64,000 bases of DNA from Liolophura sinensis (Eukaryota > Mollusca > Polyplacophora > Chitonida > Chitonidae), in assembly GCF_032854445.1 (NCBI RefSeq), contig NC_088304.1, positions 494,001 through 558,000 on the forward strand, given 5' to 3'. Each line of letters opens with the position of its first letter. The stretch's first letter is position 1. The notes under the pieces were generated by a model, which saw only the letters and a list, made by a program, of their open reading frames with translations, was not told the origin of the DNA and searched no databases. Made by a program: the position numbers and the translations under genes. Below, piece by piece: positions 45,855 to 55,641 of the stretch.

Positions 45855-46212
45855 TACCTGCCTATCTGGATGACTCCTATGTATTATGTATATAAAAAAA
45901 AAAATTTTGGGTTATAGACTCCTCATTGAAGTGGCATGGTCCTATTGCATGTAGGTGACCTGTAGATGTGTTTTTTACTTCATGTAGGTGACGTGTATAT
46001 TATATATAGGGTTCTACTTAGGCTACAACGTCCGACTACCTATCTGGATGGTTCCTATGTATTATGTATAAAAAAAAATTTTTAAGGTTATAAACCCCTC
46101 ATGGAAGTGACATGGTCTACTGCATATAGGTGACCTGTAGATGTGTTTTCTACTTCATGTAGGTGACGTGTATAGGGTCTACTTAGGCTATAACGTCCAA
46201 CTGCCTATCTGG
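45855..46212 (+). promoter_or_regulatory. Tandem promoter-like modules before DNA polymerase
   Basis: Two ~175-bp direct copies start at about 45860 and 46035. Each has TATCTGGATG, CCTATGTATTATGTATA, an A-run/T-run (AAAAAAATTTT), CTCATTGAAGTG-like sequence, TGTAGGTGACSTGTAGATGT and ACTTCATGTAGGTGACGTGT. The polymerase frame begins shortly after the second. A third copy lies inverted at 57.16-57.34 kb before the integrase. A TATA-like sequence in a conserved module upstream of two core genes suggests promoter function. Confidence 0.55.
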
Positions 46213-46256
46213 ATGGCAACAAACCCAGCACGAGTAAAGCTAGAGTAAGTCTAGAG

Positions 46257-49200
46257 GTGGACGAATCGCTGAAAGAACACAAAAGTTGGGGGATCCTGAC
46301 GAGCCAGTTCGAACCCGACCCATTACAACCTCACGAGGATGTCTTGTCTAGCGGGGAAAGTGATGTACAGGAGTTGTATCGGCGGCATTGGCAATCGATC
46401 CGAACCCATTCCCATCGCCACAAGCCGGTTCAAGACTGTTACAATTACCGGCTGAGTGATCTTGGAGCTATCCGGGTCTATGTAGACGAGATTTATGAAG
46501 ACCAGCCGACTACCGTCACCATAAATTACAGCTTCGGGTATATCCTGCGCCACAAGGAGACGGGCCAGGTGCGGTATTATTACCCGAGCACCAACAACGC
46601 TCGAGTACTCGACGCACCGTACCGCGTGGCGAGTCGGGCTGATCTGCGAGCATTCCACACCCAACATCTCATCAGCCTAGATCCACTCGCCTGGGCGCAA
46701 AAACAGCGACCCAACACGAAATGGACCGTGGACCTCCCCACCAACGTGATGTTTTTTGTCCACAAACTTCCACATCACCCCATGGGTAAAGGTGGGATAA
46801 GGTTACCCCCTCACCTGACAAGGGGTTACATACGTTGGTGGGCGGGGCTCATGGTCCTTACAGGGACTATTTGTGTTTGTTTCGATGCCTAGCCGTCCAT
46901 CTAGACCAGGCCGACCCCAAAAACTGCGTCGACCAGGCTCGGGAGTATTACCGCAGGTATCTGGAGGAAGCGGAGATGGAGCCGAGGCATTTCCGCGAGG
47001 TACCGCTCAGCGCGCTGGACACGGCGGAAAGCCTGTTTCACGTGAACATTCAAGTCTACCACCTCATCCCCATGGACAGGTCATGCTCGGCGCAACTCAT
47101 TCACCGTAGTGCCGAGCGCTATCCTTCTCCCACCCTGCGGTTAAACCTGTACCGACGACATTTCAGCTACATCAAAGACATGAGCCACTATGCTCGGTCT
47201 TTCACCTGCCCAGGTGTGCCATAAGAGTTTTCATACACTGCCGGAATTACGACGGCAAGGTCAAACGTGCACCGACGCCATTCGGCGAAAGTACCCTGGG
47301 GGTGTATTCCGCAATCAACCCACCATTTTCAAAACGTTGGCGGACGGGCATTGAGCTCCGGGACGGTGACGATGGCATCTTTCCGTACCGAGCGTGTTAC
47401 GACTTTGAGGTTTACTTAGCCCCGGTGAACGCGGTGGACGAAGCGGCGACTGGGTCGACGGATTGGACGGCCCAACACATCCCCATGAGTGTCAGCGTGA
47501 ACTCTAATGTACCGGACAGTAGCGCCTATCTCCACGAGCGTTATACCTACATCTTTAGACCAGCGGACCGATCCCAACGAGGCGAAGTCGTCTTACACTC
47601 GGCGGGTCCGGGACGGATTCGTCAAATATATGAATCAACTCCCCGTCCTCGGCTTTAACTCGGGCAACGACGACCTGAACTTGATCAAACAATATCTTTA
47701 TCCACACCTGGTCCAGAGCGGTGATTTGGAGTATGTGATTAAGCAGAACAATAATAACATGGCCCTCGCCACACTGCAGCTGAATTTTCTGGACATTCGG
47801 AATTACCTGGCCCCGAATTACAGTTACGACAAGTGGGTGAAAGCTTACGACTGCCGCGTCACCAAAGGGAAATTTTGTTACAGCTACACAGACTCCCTGG
47901 CACGGCTGGAGGAAACCGTACTACCACCTCAACATGCTTTCGATGACAATCTCACCCACCAGCGGTACACGGACGCGGAGTACAAGACCCTGCAGGAGGT
48001 GTGGCGGGGGGGCGGCATGCGTCCCGTTAAAGACTTGCTGAGGTGGTATAATAACCTAGACGTCATCCCCTTCACGGAGGCCGCGGAGAAGATGGCGGTG
48101 TTCCACCAAACCATGCATGTCGATGTCTTCAAAGACTGTATTAGCATACCGGGGCTTACCCTCCACTACTTGTTTCACGATATACCGTTCGTGTTCACGC
48201 TCGTCGGTGAGAAAGACAAAGACATACACGACTGCCTCAAGAAAAACATCGTGGGGGGGCCAAGCATCATTTTTCATCGCTACCACGAACGAGGCGTGAC
48301 GCGTATACGGGGAGGAAAGCTTTGTCAGCGGATCGTGGGGTTTGATGCCAACGCGTTGTACTTGTACTGCTTCGCCTCACCTATGCCGGCGGGTCACTGC
48401 ATCCGTTGGCGACGACAGGACGGGGAGAAGTTCATCCCCTCCGGCACCCCCACCCGTCTGGCTGAAAAATGGCTGGACTGGCAGTCACACCAGCTGGGGG
48501 TATCGATCCGTCACCGACTGAACAACACCGAGGAGCGGATCGGTGACCGACAACTCCCCGAAGACGGGTTCGCCTATATCGACGGACAGCCTACTGTTTC
48601 TCAATTCCACGGGTGTTATTTCCACTACACGGCTGTCACCTGAATCACCCCCACCCGGGGGAGGTACGTTACAATGACCGGCGGGGGCTAAGCCCCCAAG
48701 ACTTACGGCGGAAGGTGGATACAAACTACGCTTACATCCGCTCCCAGGGCTATCCGTTGGTGTCGATATGCGAGTGTGAGTTCCAGCACCAACGGGACAC
48801 AAACCCAGCCTTACAGGCCTTCCTGCAACGGTAGGGCTTACCCCCGGCACAGCGACGGCCCAAGACACAAACTCAATTGGTGGAGGCTGTCGTTCAAGGC
48901 CAGTTGTTTGGATTCGTGGAATGTGATATCCACGTCCCGGACCATCTCAAAGCAGACTTTGCCGAATGCCCACCCATCTTTAAAAACACCGATGTGAGTC
49001 AAGACGATATAGGCCCCACCATGGCGGAGTTCGCGGCTGTGAATGACATCATGCCCGTGGCCAGGCGTATGCTGATTGGAAGCATGTTCGGTAAGGAAAT
49101 TCTGCTAGCAACACCTTTGGTCAAGTGGTATCTCGGTCGGGGATTGTTGTGACGCACGTCTACCAAGCGATGGAATACACACCTGAGCGAGCGTTCGAAT

Positions 49201-49988
49201 CCTTCGCAGACGCCGTCACCCAAGCCCGGCGTGAGGGAGATGTCGACCCGACTAAAGCGCTAATCGGGGAAACGATGAAGCTGTTGGGCAATTTGGGTTA
49301 TGGAAAAAACTGTCACCAACCAAGACCGGCATGTGGATGTCAAAATCTGTGATCTGATAAAAACGCGGAAGTTATTGGAGAGTGTCCGGTGTCGAACCAT
49401 CGATGAGGAGACATTCGAAGTGACGAGCAGCAAGAGGACCATTCGGTACAATCTCCCCTTGCAAATAGGGTGTATGTTGGAATTTTATTGTGATTTCATG
49501 GCTCGTTTTTGTAACAAGGCGGATTGACAGTACTGCGAGATGGACACAGACCCCGCGTACATGGCCTGGCCTGACCCGGACTGGGAATCTCTCGTCAAAC
49601 TCGAGCTGCGAGCCGTGTACGAGGCAGAGCGGGATACCTGGTTACCCCGTCGCGACCATTACGACCACGATAAGCGTACAACGGGGCTCTTCAAAGTCGA
49701 TTGGACCGGTGACGCGATCGTGAGTTAATGTTCAAAGACTGTTACGGCGGGGAATCCAACACCAAAGACAAACTCTCCTGCAAAGTTGTGAGTGCTTGGG
49801 GTGTGGACTAGGACGTGTACCTCTCTGTGCCGCGCGATCACCAAAGCGCAAGTGGGGTGAATCGCGGGATTCGGATGCGGGGAAATACGATGTACTCGTC
49901 CACCCAACATAAAGACGCTTTCACGTACTTTTACAGGAAGCGGAAAGTGCTCCCAGACGGTGTGAGCACCACCTACCTGGATCTGTAA
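46257..49988 (+). pseudogene. pPolB: Protein-primed DNA polymerase B of the Polinton, multiply frameshifted
   Basis: Replicates the element from a terminal-protein-type primer. Conserved blocks are present in order but in changing frames: N-terminal domain (46257-46830; then to 47224, with CLFRCLAVH and HFSYIKDMSHY), a zinc-finger-like CHKSF (about 47.22 kb), exonuclease motif I DFE (47401), ExoII GFNSGNDDLN (47651), ExoIII WYNNLD (48044), polymerase motif A DANALYLY (48343), the insert QFHGCYF (48600), motif B KLLGNLGYGK (about 49278) and motif C DTD (49543). Breaks lie near 46.83, 47.21, 47.35, 47.55, 48.62, 48.83, 49.13, 49.30 and 49.73 kb, plus an in-frame TGA at 49525 and a TAG-type stop near 49.81 kb. 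The final stop is at 49986. Confidence 0.92.
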
Positions 49989-50430
49989 AACCATGCTATG
50001 TATACCGTACAGACCCCGCTCCTGTTTTTACATGTGTTTGTCGTTAACAGTGATTCAAAAGTTAAAAAGTTAAAACCGCCTAGCAGGGGCAGGCAGCCGT
50101 AATAGCCTGACACACTAACCTAGTCGCCGTGCCTACTACATCGTAATACATTGTTGCCGAGCTGCGCCTTGCGGTTTACCGCAGACGGACTGTGTGCTAT
50201 AGCGGGTATACCTGGCCTGGCTGGGTGATTTTGTTCATTCTTGTTATGTTATCATGTTGTGTTAGCGTTAAAAAAAAGTTCATACTCATAATAAAATAAA
50301 GTCAAACCACCACGGTATGTGAGTCTCATGGACTCTTTTTTTTATTTCATAATGTATGTCATAACAGATTGAACAGGGAAACAAGAACGTTGAATGCATA
50401 ACAGATCGAACGTTTTTTTATTTTATTTAT
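49989..50430. other. Convergence zone between polymerase and protease
   Basis: No ORF. It carries one CATTGTTGCC motif copy (about 50147) with GACACACTAACCTAGTCGCC just before it. AATAAA occurs at about 50294 (plus strand) and a minus-strand A/T-rich stretch at 50.41-50.44 kb could serve 3' end formation for the two converging transcripts. Confidence 0.4.
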
Positions 50431-50977
50431 TTATTTACAGTCCACGGGTGTTGAAAAAAAACGGGGACGGATCCTAAACTGGCGATCCACCCAATTGAAA
50501 ACCCGTAAGTCGTTATCGTAGGTCGTGCACGATGTGTCCAACGTATGTACAATAGCATCCATGGGACGACCTCGAGCTCGCTGGGTTAAGTAATACACAC
50601 AATATTGGCAGCACACGGCCGTGTCCAGGATCTGCACCCGCCGATCGTTCCACGTCCAGTGGTGTGTTTCCCGATTAAGCCAAGCGGTGATATCGGGGTA
50701 GAGAGGTGGGAGTCCGTAGGAATCGAAGTATTCGCCCGGAGATGGGGTGGGTTGGACCACCGGTCTATGAAGACGGCGACCCAATGTTGTCCCGGGCGAA
50801 GGCACGTGTCTGTGTTAATGAGGCAGGCCCAGGGTGTGTAAGGTGTGTCGATGACTGGGTGATGGGGAATACGGGGAATACGGGGGAGGTGGTCTCGAGG
50901 GTAGACACCCCATCTCCCACCACACCCCGGGTAAACACGTCAGTCTGTAGCACACGTTGCAATTGTACCGTGTCCAT
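50431..50977 (-). pseudogene. Adenain-type cysteine protease (frameshifted)
   Basis: Matures capsid precursors. The start is ATG at 50977 (MDTVQLQRVLQTDVFTR). The catalytic His region GQHWVAVF is at about 50790 in a second frame. The C-terminal half, with EYFDSYGLPP, then CCQYCVYYLT carrying the expected catalytic Cys, is in a third frame (50805-50431). Two frameshifts, near 50.84 and 50.77 kb, therefore disrupt it. The TGA of the capsid gene lies 18 bases before the ATG. Confidence 0.8.
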
Positions 50978-50994
50978 GTTGTTGTTTTGGCTGT

Positions 50995-52063
50995 TCAACT
51001 GGCGAAGTCACAGAGCACGTTTCGGCTTTGGTCTATTTCTATGATATTGCTGAATTCAGCGTAGCACACCAAGTTAATGGTTTCCGACAGTGGTTTGGCA
51101 AACCGCATCTCCAGGTGCAAATCCCCAATTTGCACAAGGTTCTGTTGGTGATCGTCGTGGAGGCTGGGGGTCAAGTCGAAACAAAACAGCGTGTGGCCTT
51201 CGTCGAACGTGGTGCGCTTGATATTGTTTCCCTCGTCGTGAAACACTTTCAACGTGTGGGTAAAGAGGTTCATGTACGTTCGGATGAAAATACTTGGCCA
51301 GCACGCGGCGGATCGGGTACTTGGCAGGGCCTTTGGCCAACGGTTTCAAATGCCCCAGTTGCACACCGCTGGTGATTTTCACTTTACGCACAAAGATCAA
51401 TACCTCTTCCAAGCGTGTCTTGTAGTCGGGAGCTGCCTCACCGGACTTCAAAGCAAAGGAATCCTTAGCCGGGGTGACACGGATGCGGACGGTGACGTTC
51501 TTGAGCAGGTGCCGGCGTTGCAGGAACATGTCACAATGCATGTCAACCGACCGACTTTCAGCCGCGCAGCCCATCCGATCGTCAAACCCTGCGTTGGTGT
51601 CATCCATCGTGTCAAACCGCCCTGGGGTGTCCGCGTACCACAAGGCAGCGGACAGCTGGCTCTTCTTGGCCTCTTTACCGTAAGACAACAACGTCTCCAA
51701 GTAAGCCCGGTACGGGTACATGTTGGTGGACGGGGTGATGAATTTATCGTTCAGGTCGACCTGCCGCCACATGGATTGTATCCACAGGTTAGTCGAAGCC
51801 ACCTCCTTGTCAGCCGCCACATCCGTACCGTCCCCATTCAGGATTTTCGCCTTCACGTACAACATGGTGTTGGCCAAGTCCAAGTAGGTGTCACCGTCTG
51901 CGTTAGTGATGACAAATTCCACGGGACCCATATCACTCAGGCTGGCGATGGGGCTGTAAGCATCCCAGCGACCTTCTCGAACGCTGGTGTTGGTCGGGGG
52001 TAAGATCCACAAATCAAAGTCACTGCTAACGGACGGACAACACTCGGGGTGGGGGAGACCCAT
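50995..52063 (-). pseudogene. MCP: Major capsid protein (double jelly-roll type), one frameshift
   Basis: Builds the hexon-like capsomers. ATG at 52063; the first frame covers about 260 meaningful residues (PVEFVITNADGDTYLDLANT; WRQVDLNDKFITPS; YPYRAYLETLLSYG; RKVKITSGVQLGH). Near 51.29-51.26 kb the protein continues in a second frame (MNLFTHTLKVFHDEGN to FSNIIEIDQSRNVLCDF). The total of 1,069 bases is not a multiple of three, consistent with a single one-base indel. The gene follows the pX-like ORF by ~12 bases. Assignment rests on these motifs and on gene order. Confidence 0.85.
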
Positions 52064-52075
52064 AGTGTGTGTGTT

Positions 52076-52527
52076 TTAGCTGAAAATATCCGGTGCGGCT
52101 CGAGCTTTGGTGTGTCTTCTTCTGGGCCTGACGCTACGTCTTTTAAGTCCCACGTGTCGGTGACGAGTGGGAGCGGTGCGTCGACCCTTCCGTTTTATAG
52201 GCGACGGCTCACCTAGCAACCTCCGCCGGGCGTAGCGACTAGCATTGACTGCCAGCTGTTTTCCGGCCGCCAGAGCGCGTCGTTTCAAAGCCTGGCGCGG
52301 CGGCACGCCCCCGCTCATCACATCCCCCACGACTTGCAGTCCGGTTCGTAACGCCGTTTTCCCCAGTGCTTTCACAGCCGGCGACGTTAACAAGGGTTGT
52401 GGCAGCAGTTTGCTGAGACCGTCCAGCAAACCGTAACCGCGCTGGACAGCCACACCCCGAAACACAGGTAACCCCCTCCGCCGGCTTGTTTGGTGTAATA
52501 GTCGATGTAATCCTGCTATGATGCCAT
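52076..52527 (-). pseudogene. PX: pX-like basic capsid-associated protein
   Basis: A structural protein with a Gly/Leu-rich amphipathic segment (GYGLLDGLSKLLPQPLL; KTALRTGLQVVGDVMSGG) followed by a strongly basic tail (GLKRRSVRPRRRHTKAR), the composition of adenovirus-like core or membrane-lytic proteins. The likely ATG at 52527 overlaps the preceding stop as TAATG, but that frame has a TAG three codons in and shifts near 52.47 kb into the main frame. The alternative is a GTG at 52546 in the main frame, which a eukaryotic gene would not normally use. Confidence 0.65.
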
Positions 52528-52990
52528 TATTGCAAGGGTAAAGCACGCCGCTGCCGAAAGTGAAATGTCAGCACCACTTTACCGCGTTCAATTGCGACGG
52601 ATTGACCCGTGTCGTCCCTAATATCAATTTCCACCGTCGAGAAATGTTTGGACCGCACGGGAATGTATTCAACGTGTTGGAAAGTCTTGGACACGTGCTC
52701 CCCGCACTTCCCTTCCGTAGTGACCGTCCGCAACACCCCACCACACGCGGTTTGATAATGTCCGTGTACACGTACAGTGTGGTTGTGCTGATCTTTAAAT
52801 CCTCGGCACCGACATACATCAGATCCGCAGGTCCCATGATCCACTCGTACGGTAAATTCATGAGCAGCTGTAGACGTGGACTGAAACCAAGCCCCAGTTG
52901 TTTCCTAAACCGCACGCTGTATTTCCGCTGCATATCGTCGAACTCGAACGTTAAGTCACCGGCGTGCTCCTTGAGATCACGGATCCATCT
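52527..52990 (-). pseudogene. Minor capsid (penton-like, single jelly-roll) protein, frameshifted
   Basis: The vertex protein of the capsid. The first frame has FEFDDMQRKYSVRFRKQLGL and LKISTTTLYVYTDIIKPRVV. The second, from about 52750, has VSKTFQHVEYIPVRSKHFST, VEIDIRDDTG and ERGKVVLTFHFR. A single frameshift near 52.75 kb separates them. The frame is open upstream of the first ATG (52933) to a stop at about 53.01 kb, so the true start is unclear. The 3' end overlaps the pX-like ATG. Confidence 0.8.
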
Positions 52991-53174
52991 GCCGCAGGTA
53001 TTTAATTAATACGAAATCCACTTTAGCGGGCGTATGATAGATGAAGCAGGTCGGAGTTCGGGTTGCCGTCCTCGTCGTGTCTTCTTGGGTCGCTGTGGTG
53101 TGGTGGTGATGATGGGGCGCGTGGTTTTTGTCTGTTTGCTGGCTGGGTTTCTGTCACCTGTGGTTCCCGTGGTT
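52991..53174. other. Short gap before the penton-like gene
   Basis: No ORF is recognised on the minus strand. The missing 5' end of the penton-like gene is expected here. Confidence 0.35.
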
Positions 53175-53687
53175 TTAGTCAGTAGTGAGGGGTGAGGGGG
53201 GAGGAGGACGAGGGGTAGCTCGGGCAGAAAGAGAGCGTGATGTGGTCAGGGGATTCGTCGTCTCGGTTGGTGTGTTCATCTTTTCCCGCACCCAATCCCG
53301 GTAGTGATCCAGGGATGAGTGCTCATGTGAGGGGTCGGTGGTGGAGGGGTGGATGGGGCTGTCTAACATTGCCTGCTCCGCCTTACTCAAACGACAACTG
53401 GGTGTAGGTTTGGAAGTAGGTCGGATCGAACTCGGCTGCTGCGCGATTTGGTATTGATCTTGAAACGTCTGGTACCGTTGAAGGATGTGGTGATACCGCT
53501 GTATTTTCTCATCGTCCGAGAGAGTCCTGTCTTGGAGGATCGAGGCCATCTCTTGATCGAGGGTATTGAAGGCTTTCACCGTACTGGGCACGGGGTATGG
53601 GGAGATGGGGTAGGCTGGGGGTGAAGGTCGTGTGAGCGTCTCTAAGAGCCGTGGCTCGACCAAGGCCATTTTCTTGGCGTGCTGCAT
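53175..53687 (-). CDS. Conserved Polinton hypothetical protein (intact)
   Basis: A 170-residue intact frame from ATG at 53687. The centre has a predicted helical segment with LDQEMASILQDRTLSDDEKI and QRYHHILQRYQTF, a motif type I associate with a Polinton protein of unknown role encoded among capsid genes. The C-terminus is Pro/Ser/Thr-rich. Its ATG overlaps the stop of the Gly-rich ORF upstream (TAATG). Position suggests a virion or assembly role, which is inference. Confidence 0.65.
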   Translation of the reverse strand: MQHAKKMALVEPRLLETLTRPSPPAYPISPYPVPSTVKAFNTLDQEMASILQDRTLSDDEKIQRYHHILQRYQTFQDQYQIAQQPSSIRPTSKPTPSCRLSKAEQAMLDSPIHPSTTDPSHEHSSLDHYRDWVREKMNTPTETTNPLTTSRSLSARATPRPPPPSPLTTD

Positions 53688-53905
53688 TACCTGCCAGCAG
53701 CTATAGCCTTACTAGTGACACCCTTAACGACTCCACCGACAACACCGCCGACAATGGCTGGTGCAATGGCTTTGGCGAGGAGAGGGGCGAGCAGCAGTGG
53801 GAGGAATCCACCACGTTAAATAATCCGTCCTTTCTTATGTAGGGGAACACTTTTCTTCGCCAAGGTACGAAGACCTGTCTTGTGTCGCTGTAACTTCACC
53901 TTCTG
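53687..53905 (-). pseudogene. Small Gly-rich hydrophobic ORF (possible membrane or core protein), broken
   Basis: Not seen as one frame because it has an in-frame TAA at 53816-53818. Before the stop (from about 53905) it is basic (KLQRHKTGLRTLAKKSVP). After it comes a hydrophobic Gly-rich tail (LLPLLLAPLLA; AIVGGVVGGVVKGV) ending at TAA 53687-53689. The upstream ATG (53935) is out of frame. The composition fits a transmembrane or membrane-active small virion protein. Confidence 0.45.
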
Positions 53906-53935
53906 AGCCGGCTAGAGTGGAACGTTTCCATTTAA

Positions 53936-54310
53936 CACATTTTTAGCACATGAACACAAACACCGAAGTAATCCTGGATCGTTACCCCGCAGCACAGCAC
54001 GACGAATGGTGGGGCTGGCTCGTGCTAGCAGGGCTAATAAGGGACCGTAAAGTTGTAGAGGGCGTGACATCACGGGTAGTCGTCGTGGAAACAACTGATG
54101 CGACAGATTGTGTGTTCAAAGTTTTATTATGACTTGGGGTGGGGAGATATCCAGCCAGGCCAGCCATGGTGCAACACACTGACACACTGACCTAGTCACC
54201 GTTCGTAATAATAATACATTGTTACCAGTCACTCAGCTGGCGCGTCAGCCAGCCCGCTAGCCAGCCACCCAGCCAAAACAAACTGGTGTGAGAGATTGTA
54301 TGTTCAAAGT
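53936..54310. other. Intergenic Polinton segment
   Basis: It has a CATTGTT motif copy at 54212 (ATACATTGTTACCAGTC) preceded by GACACACTGACCTAGTCACC. A ~30-bp direct repeat carries TGTGTTCAAAGTTTTATTATG at 54110 and ATGTTCAAAGTTTTATTATGACTTGGG at 54300; the second covers the 3' end of the ATPase gene. Confidence 0.5.
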
Positions 54311-54314
54311 TTTA

Positions 54315-54905
54315 TTATGACTTGGGGAGATAGGCGTGTTGAATCTCCCCGGGGAAAATGTGGGTGCGAAGTCGTAGGTGATCAGGTGTGGCTTGCTTGA
54401 AATCCACCAGCAAATACCCGTGAGGTTCGTCAGTGGCATCTTCAAAAGGCCTCGCGCACGTGCTGTGTCCGCCCTTTTGAGATACGTCTCGCGGGTTTTT
54501 GAACAACGCCAAGTAGTGTGCATTCAGACTGATGGTTCGGTGGTCTTTGGTTTTGTTAAACAAATTCTGCACGATGTACACCACGCTAATATTGCGGTGG
54601 TGACTGCCTTTGGTGAAGAGTTTTGTCACGCGATAGTCTGCTTCAGCCATCAAATCATCCACAACGGCTAACGTCCGCTCCCCCGTGTCGAAAGCGGACA
54701 GGTTGGGAACACCTTCTTCAAACTGAACGTGAGGTAACGTGGTGTACAACGGCTGCCACTGCCCGTAACACCAGACGATGCGTTGTGGGGGTGGGTGAAT
54801 GAGAGCTTGAGCCTGCTCCACTAACCGTTTCACAAACACGGACTTTCCAGACCCCGTCGGTCCGCTGACAATGCAGGTAAAGGGATGCTCCCATCGCGTA
54901 TCCAT
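54315..54905 (-). CDS. Genome-packaging ATPase (FtsK/HerA, A32-like), intact
   Basis: Pumps element DNA into capsids. A complete 196-residue frame from ATG at 54905. Walker A is GPTGSGKS (15-22), Walker B is LAVVDD (79-84) and a downstream VVYIVQNLFN (108-117) has the conserved polar sensor position. The length is near the ~200-240 residues usual for the Polinton enzyme. It is the only core enzyme in this copy without a frameshift or stop. The start lies 68 bases downstream of the Thr-rich ORF's stop. Confidence 0.92.
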   Translation of the reverse strand: MDTRWEHPFTCIVSGPTGSGKSVFVKRLVEQAQALIHPPPQRIVWCYGQWQPLYTTLPHVQFEEGVPNLSAFDTGERTLAVVDDLMAEADYRVTKLFTKGSHHRNISVVYIVQNLFNKTKDHRTISLNAHYLALFKNPRDVSQKGGHSTCARPFEDATDEPHGYLLVDFKQATPDHLRLRTHIFPGEIQHAYLPKS

Positions 54906-54972
54906 GGGTAGAACTAGGTCAGTCGGCGGTTCGGGTCGCCGTACGGGTGGGGATGGGGGATAGTGGGTGAGG

Positions 54973-55380
54973 TTACGGCTGGTGTCGCTGTAGGGGGACT
55001 GCTGGTGTGACCGCTGCTGTGGCTGCTGTTATCCCGTGTAATCCGTGTTGTCCGTGTTGCACGTGTTGTGTTAGGGGTTGTATAGACAGGTGTGGAAACG
55101 GTGATCGGTATTGACGTGGTGGTGTCAGTAGGGAGTGAGGGGTTTGAGGATGGTGGGTGACGCCGGCGAAGTCTGTGAAATCCCGGTAAAAACCCCAACC
55201 GGGGCGTGCTGGGTGGGTTTGTAGTTGTGTCCTGCTCGGGAGTCCACGGTCTGTGGTAGCTGTGCTGGCTGTGGTGGCTGTGGTTGGTCGCGGTGTGGGA
55301 GTTCGATCCAAGCTCGGGGTAGTGGTGATAGTGGTGCTAGTGGTGGTAGTGTTCTCGGTGTTGTCAAACCGACGTGCCAT
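54973..55380 (-). CDS. Thr-rich protein of unknown function
   Basis: A 135-codon frame from ATG at 55380 which overlaps the end of the small membrane-protein gene by 17 bases. The first ~50 residues are Thr-rich (TENTTTTSTTITTTPS) and the rest is Thr/Pro/His-rich. There is a competing frame over the second half (SSNPSLPTDTTTSIPITV), also Thr/Ser-rich, so a frameshift may lie near 55.2 kb. A Thr-rich segment next to a membrane protein could be an O-glycosylated stalk, which is speculation. Confidence 0.4.
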   Translation of the reverse strand: MARRFDNTENTTTTSTTITTTPSLDRTPTPRPTTATTASTATTDRGLPSRTQLQTHPARPGWGFYRDFTDFAGVTHHPQTPHSLLTPPRQYRSPFPHLSIQPLTQHVQHGQHGLHGITAATAAVTPAVPLQRHQP

Positions 55381-55591
55381 TGACGTGTGGCTGGGGTGGT
55401 AGTAAAGGTGTCCCGATCCAACGGAGACGCGTCTTGTTCAATTGCCCTCGTAGATATTGAAGGGTTGACTGGTCTTGGAGAAGCTGTAGGCTGAGTTCCG
55501 CGGCGAATCCACCCACTAAAGCACCGAGAACGCCCAGTGCGGCTGCTACGGTCAATTTTTTCTCGCGCAAGCCTTGTATACACCGATTCAT
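55364..55591 (-). CDS. Small membrane protein
   Basis: 75 residues from ATG at 55591. A basic start (GLREKK) precedes one hydrophobic segment (LTVAAALGVLGALVGGFAAE, about 14-33), then a polar Leu/Gln-rich helix (LQLLQDQSTLQYLRGQL). The frame extends upstream only through a TTG, so the ATG is preferred. The gene sits between integrase and the Thr-rich ORF, overlapping the latter. Confidence 0.5.
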   Translation of the reverse strand: MNRCIQGLREKKLTVAAALGVLGALVGGFAAELSLQLLQDQSTLQYLRGQLNKTRLRWIGTPLLPPQPHVNGTSV

Positions 55592-55641
55592 CCCTTGAGG
55601 TAGGTTAGTCGGAAGTGCTAGTGACCCCGTTATCCTCGGGG

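Noticed and set aside
49725-49994. 89-residue minus-strand ORF at the polymerase 3' end
   Set aside because: The plus strand encodes the polymerase C-terminal block (FKDCYGGESN, RKRKVLPDGVSTTYL); the minus frame is a shadow.
51254-52003. 249-residue plus-strand ORF opposite the capsid gene
   Set aside because: It is a shadow of the GC-rich capsid coding frame; the minus strand carries the conserved capsid motifs.
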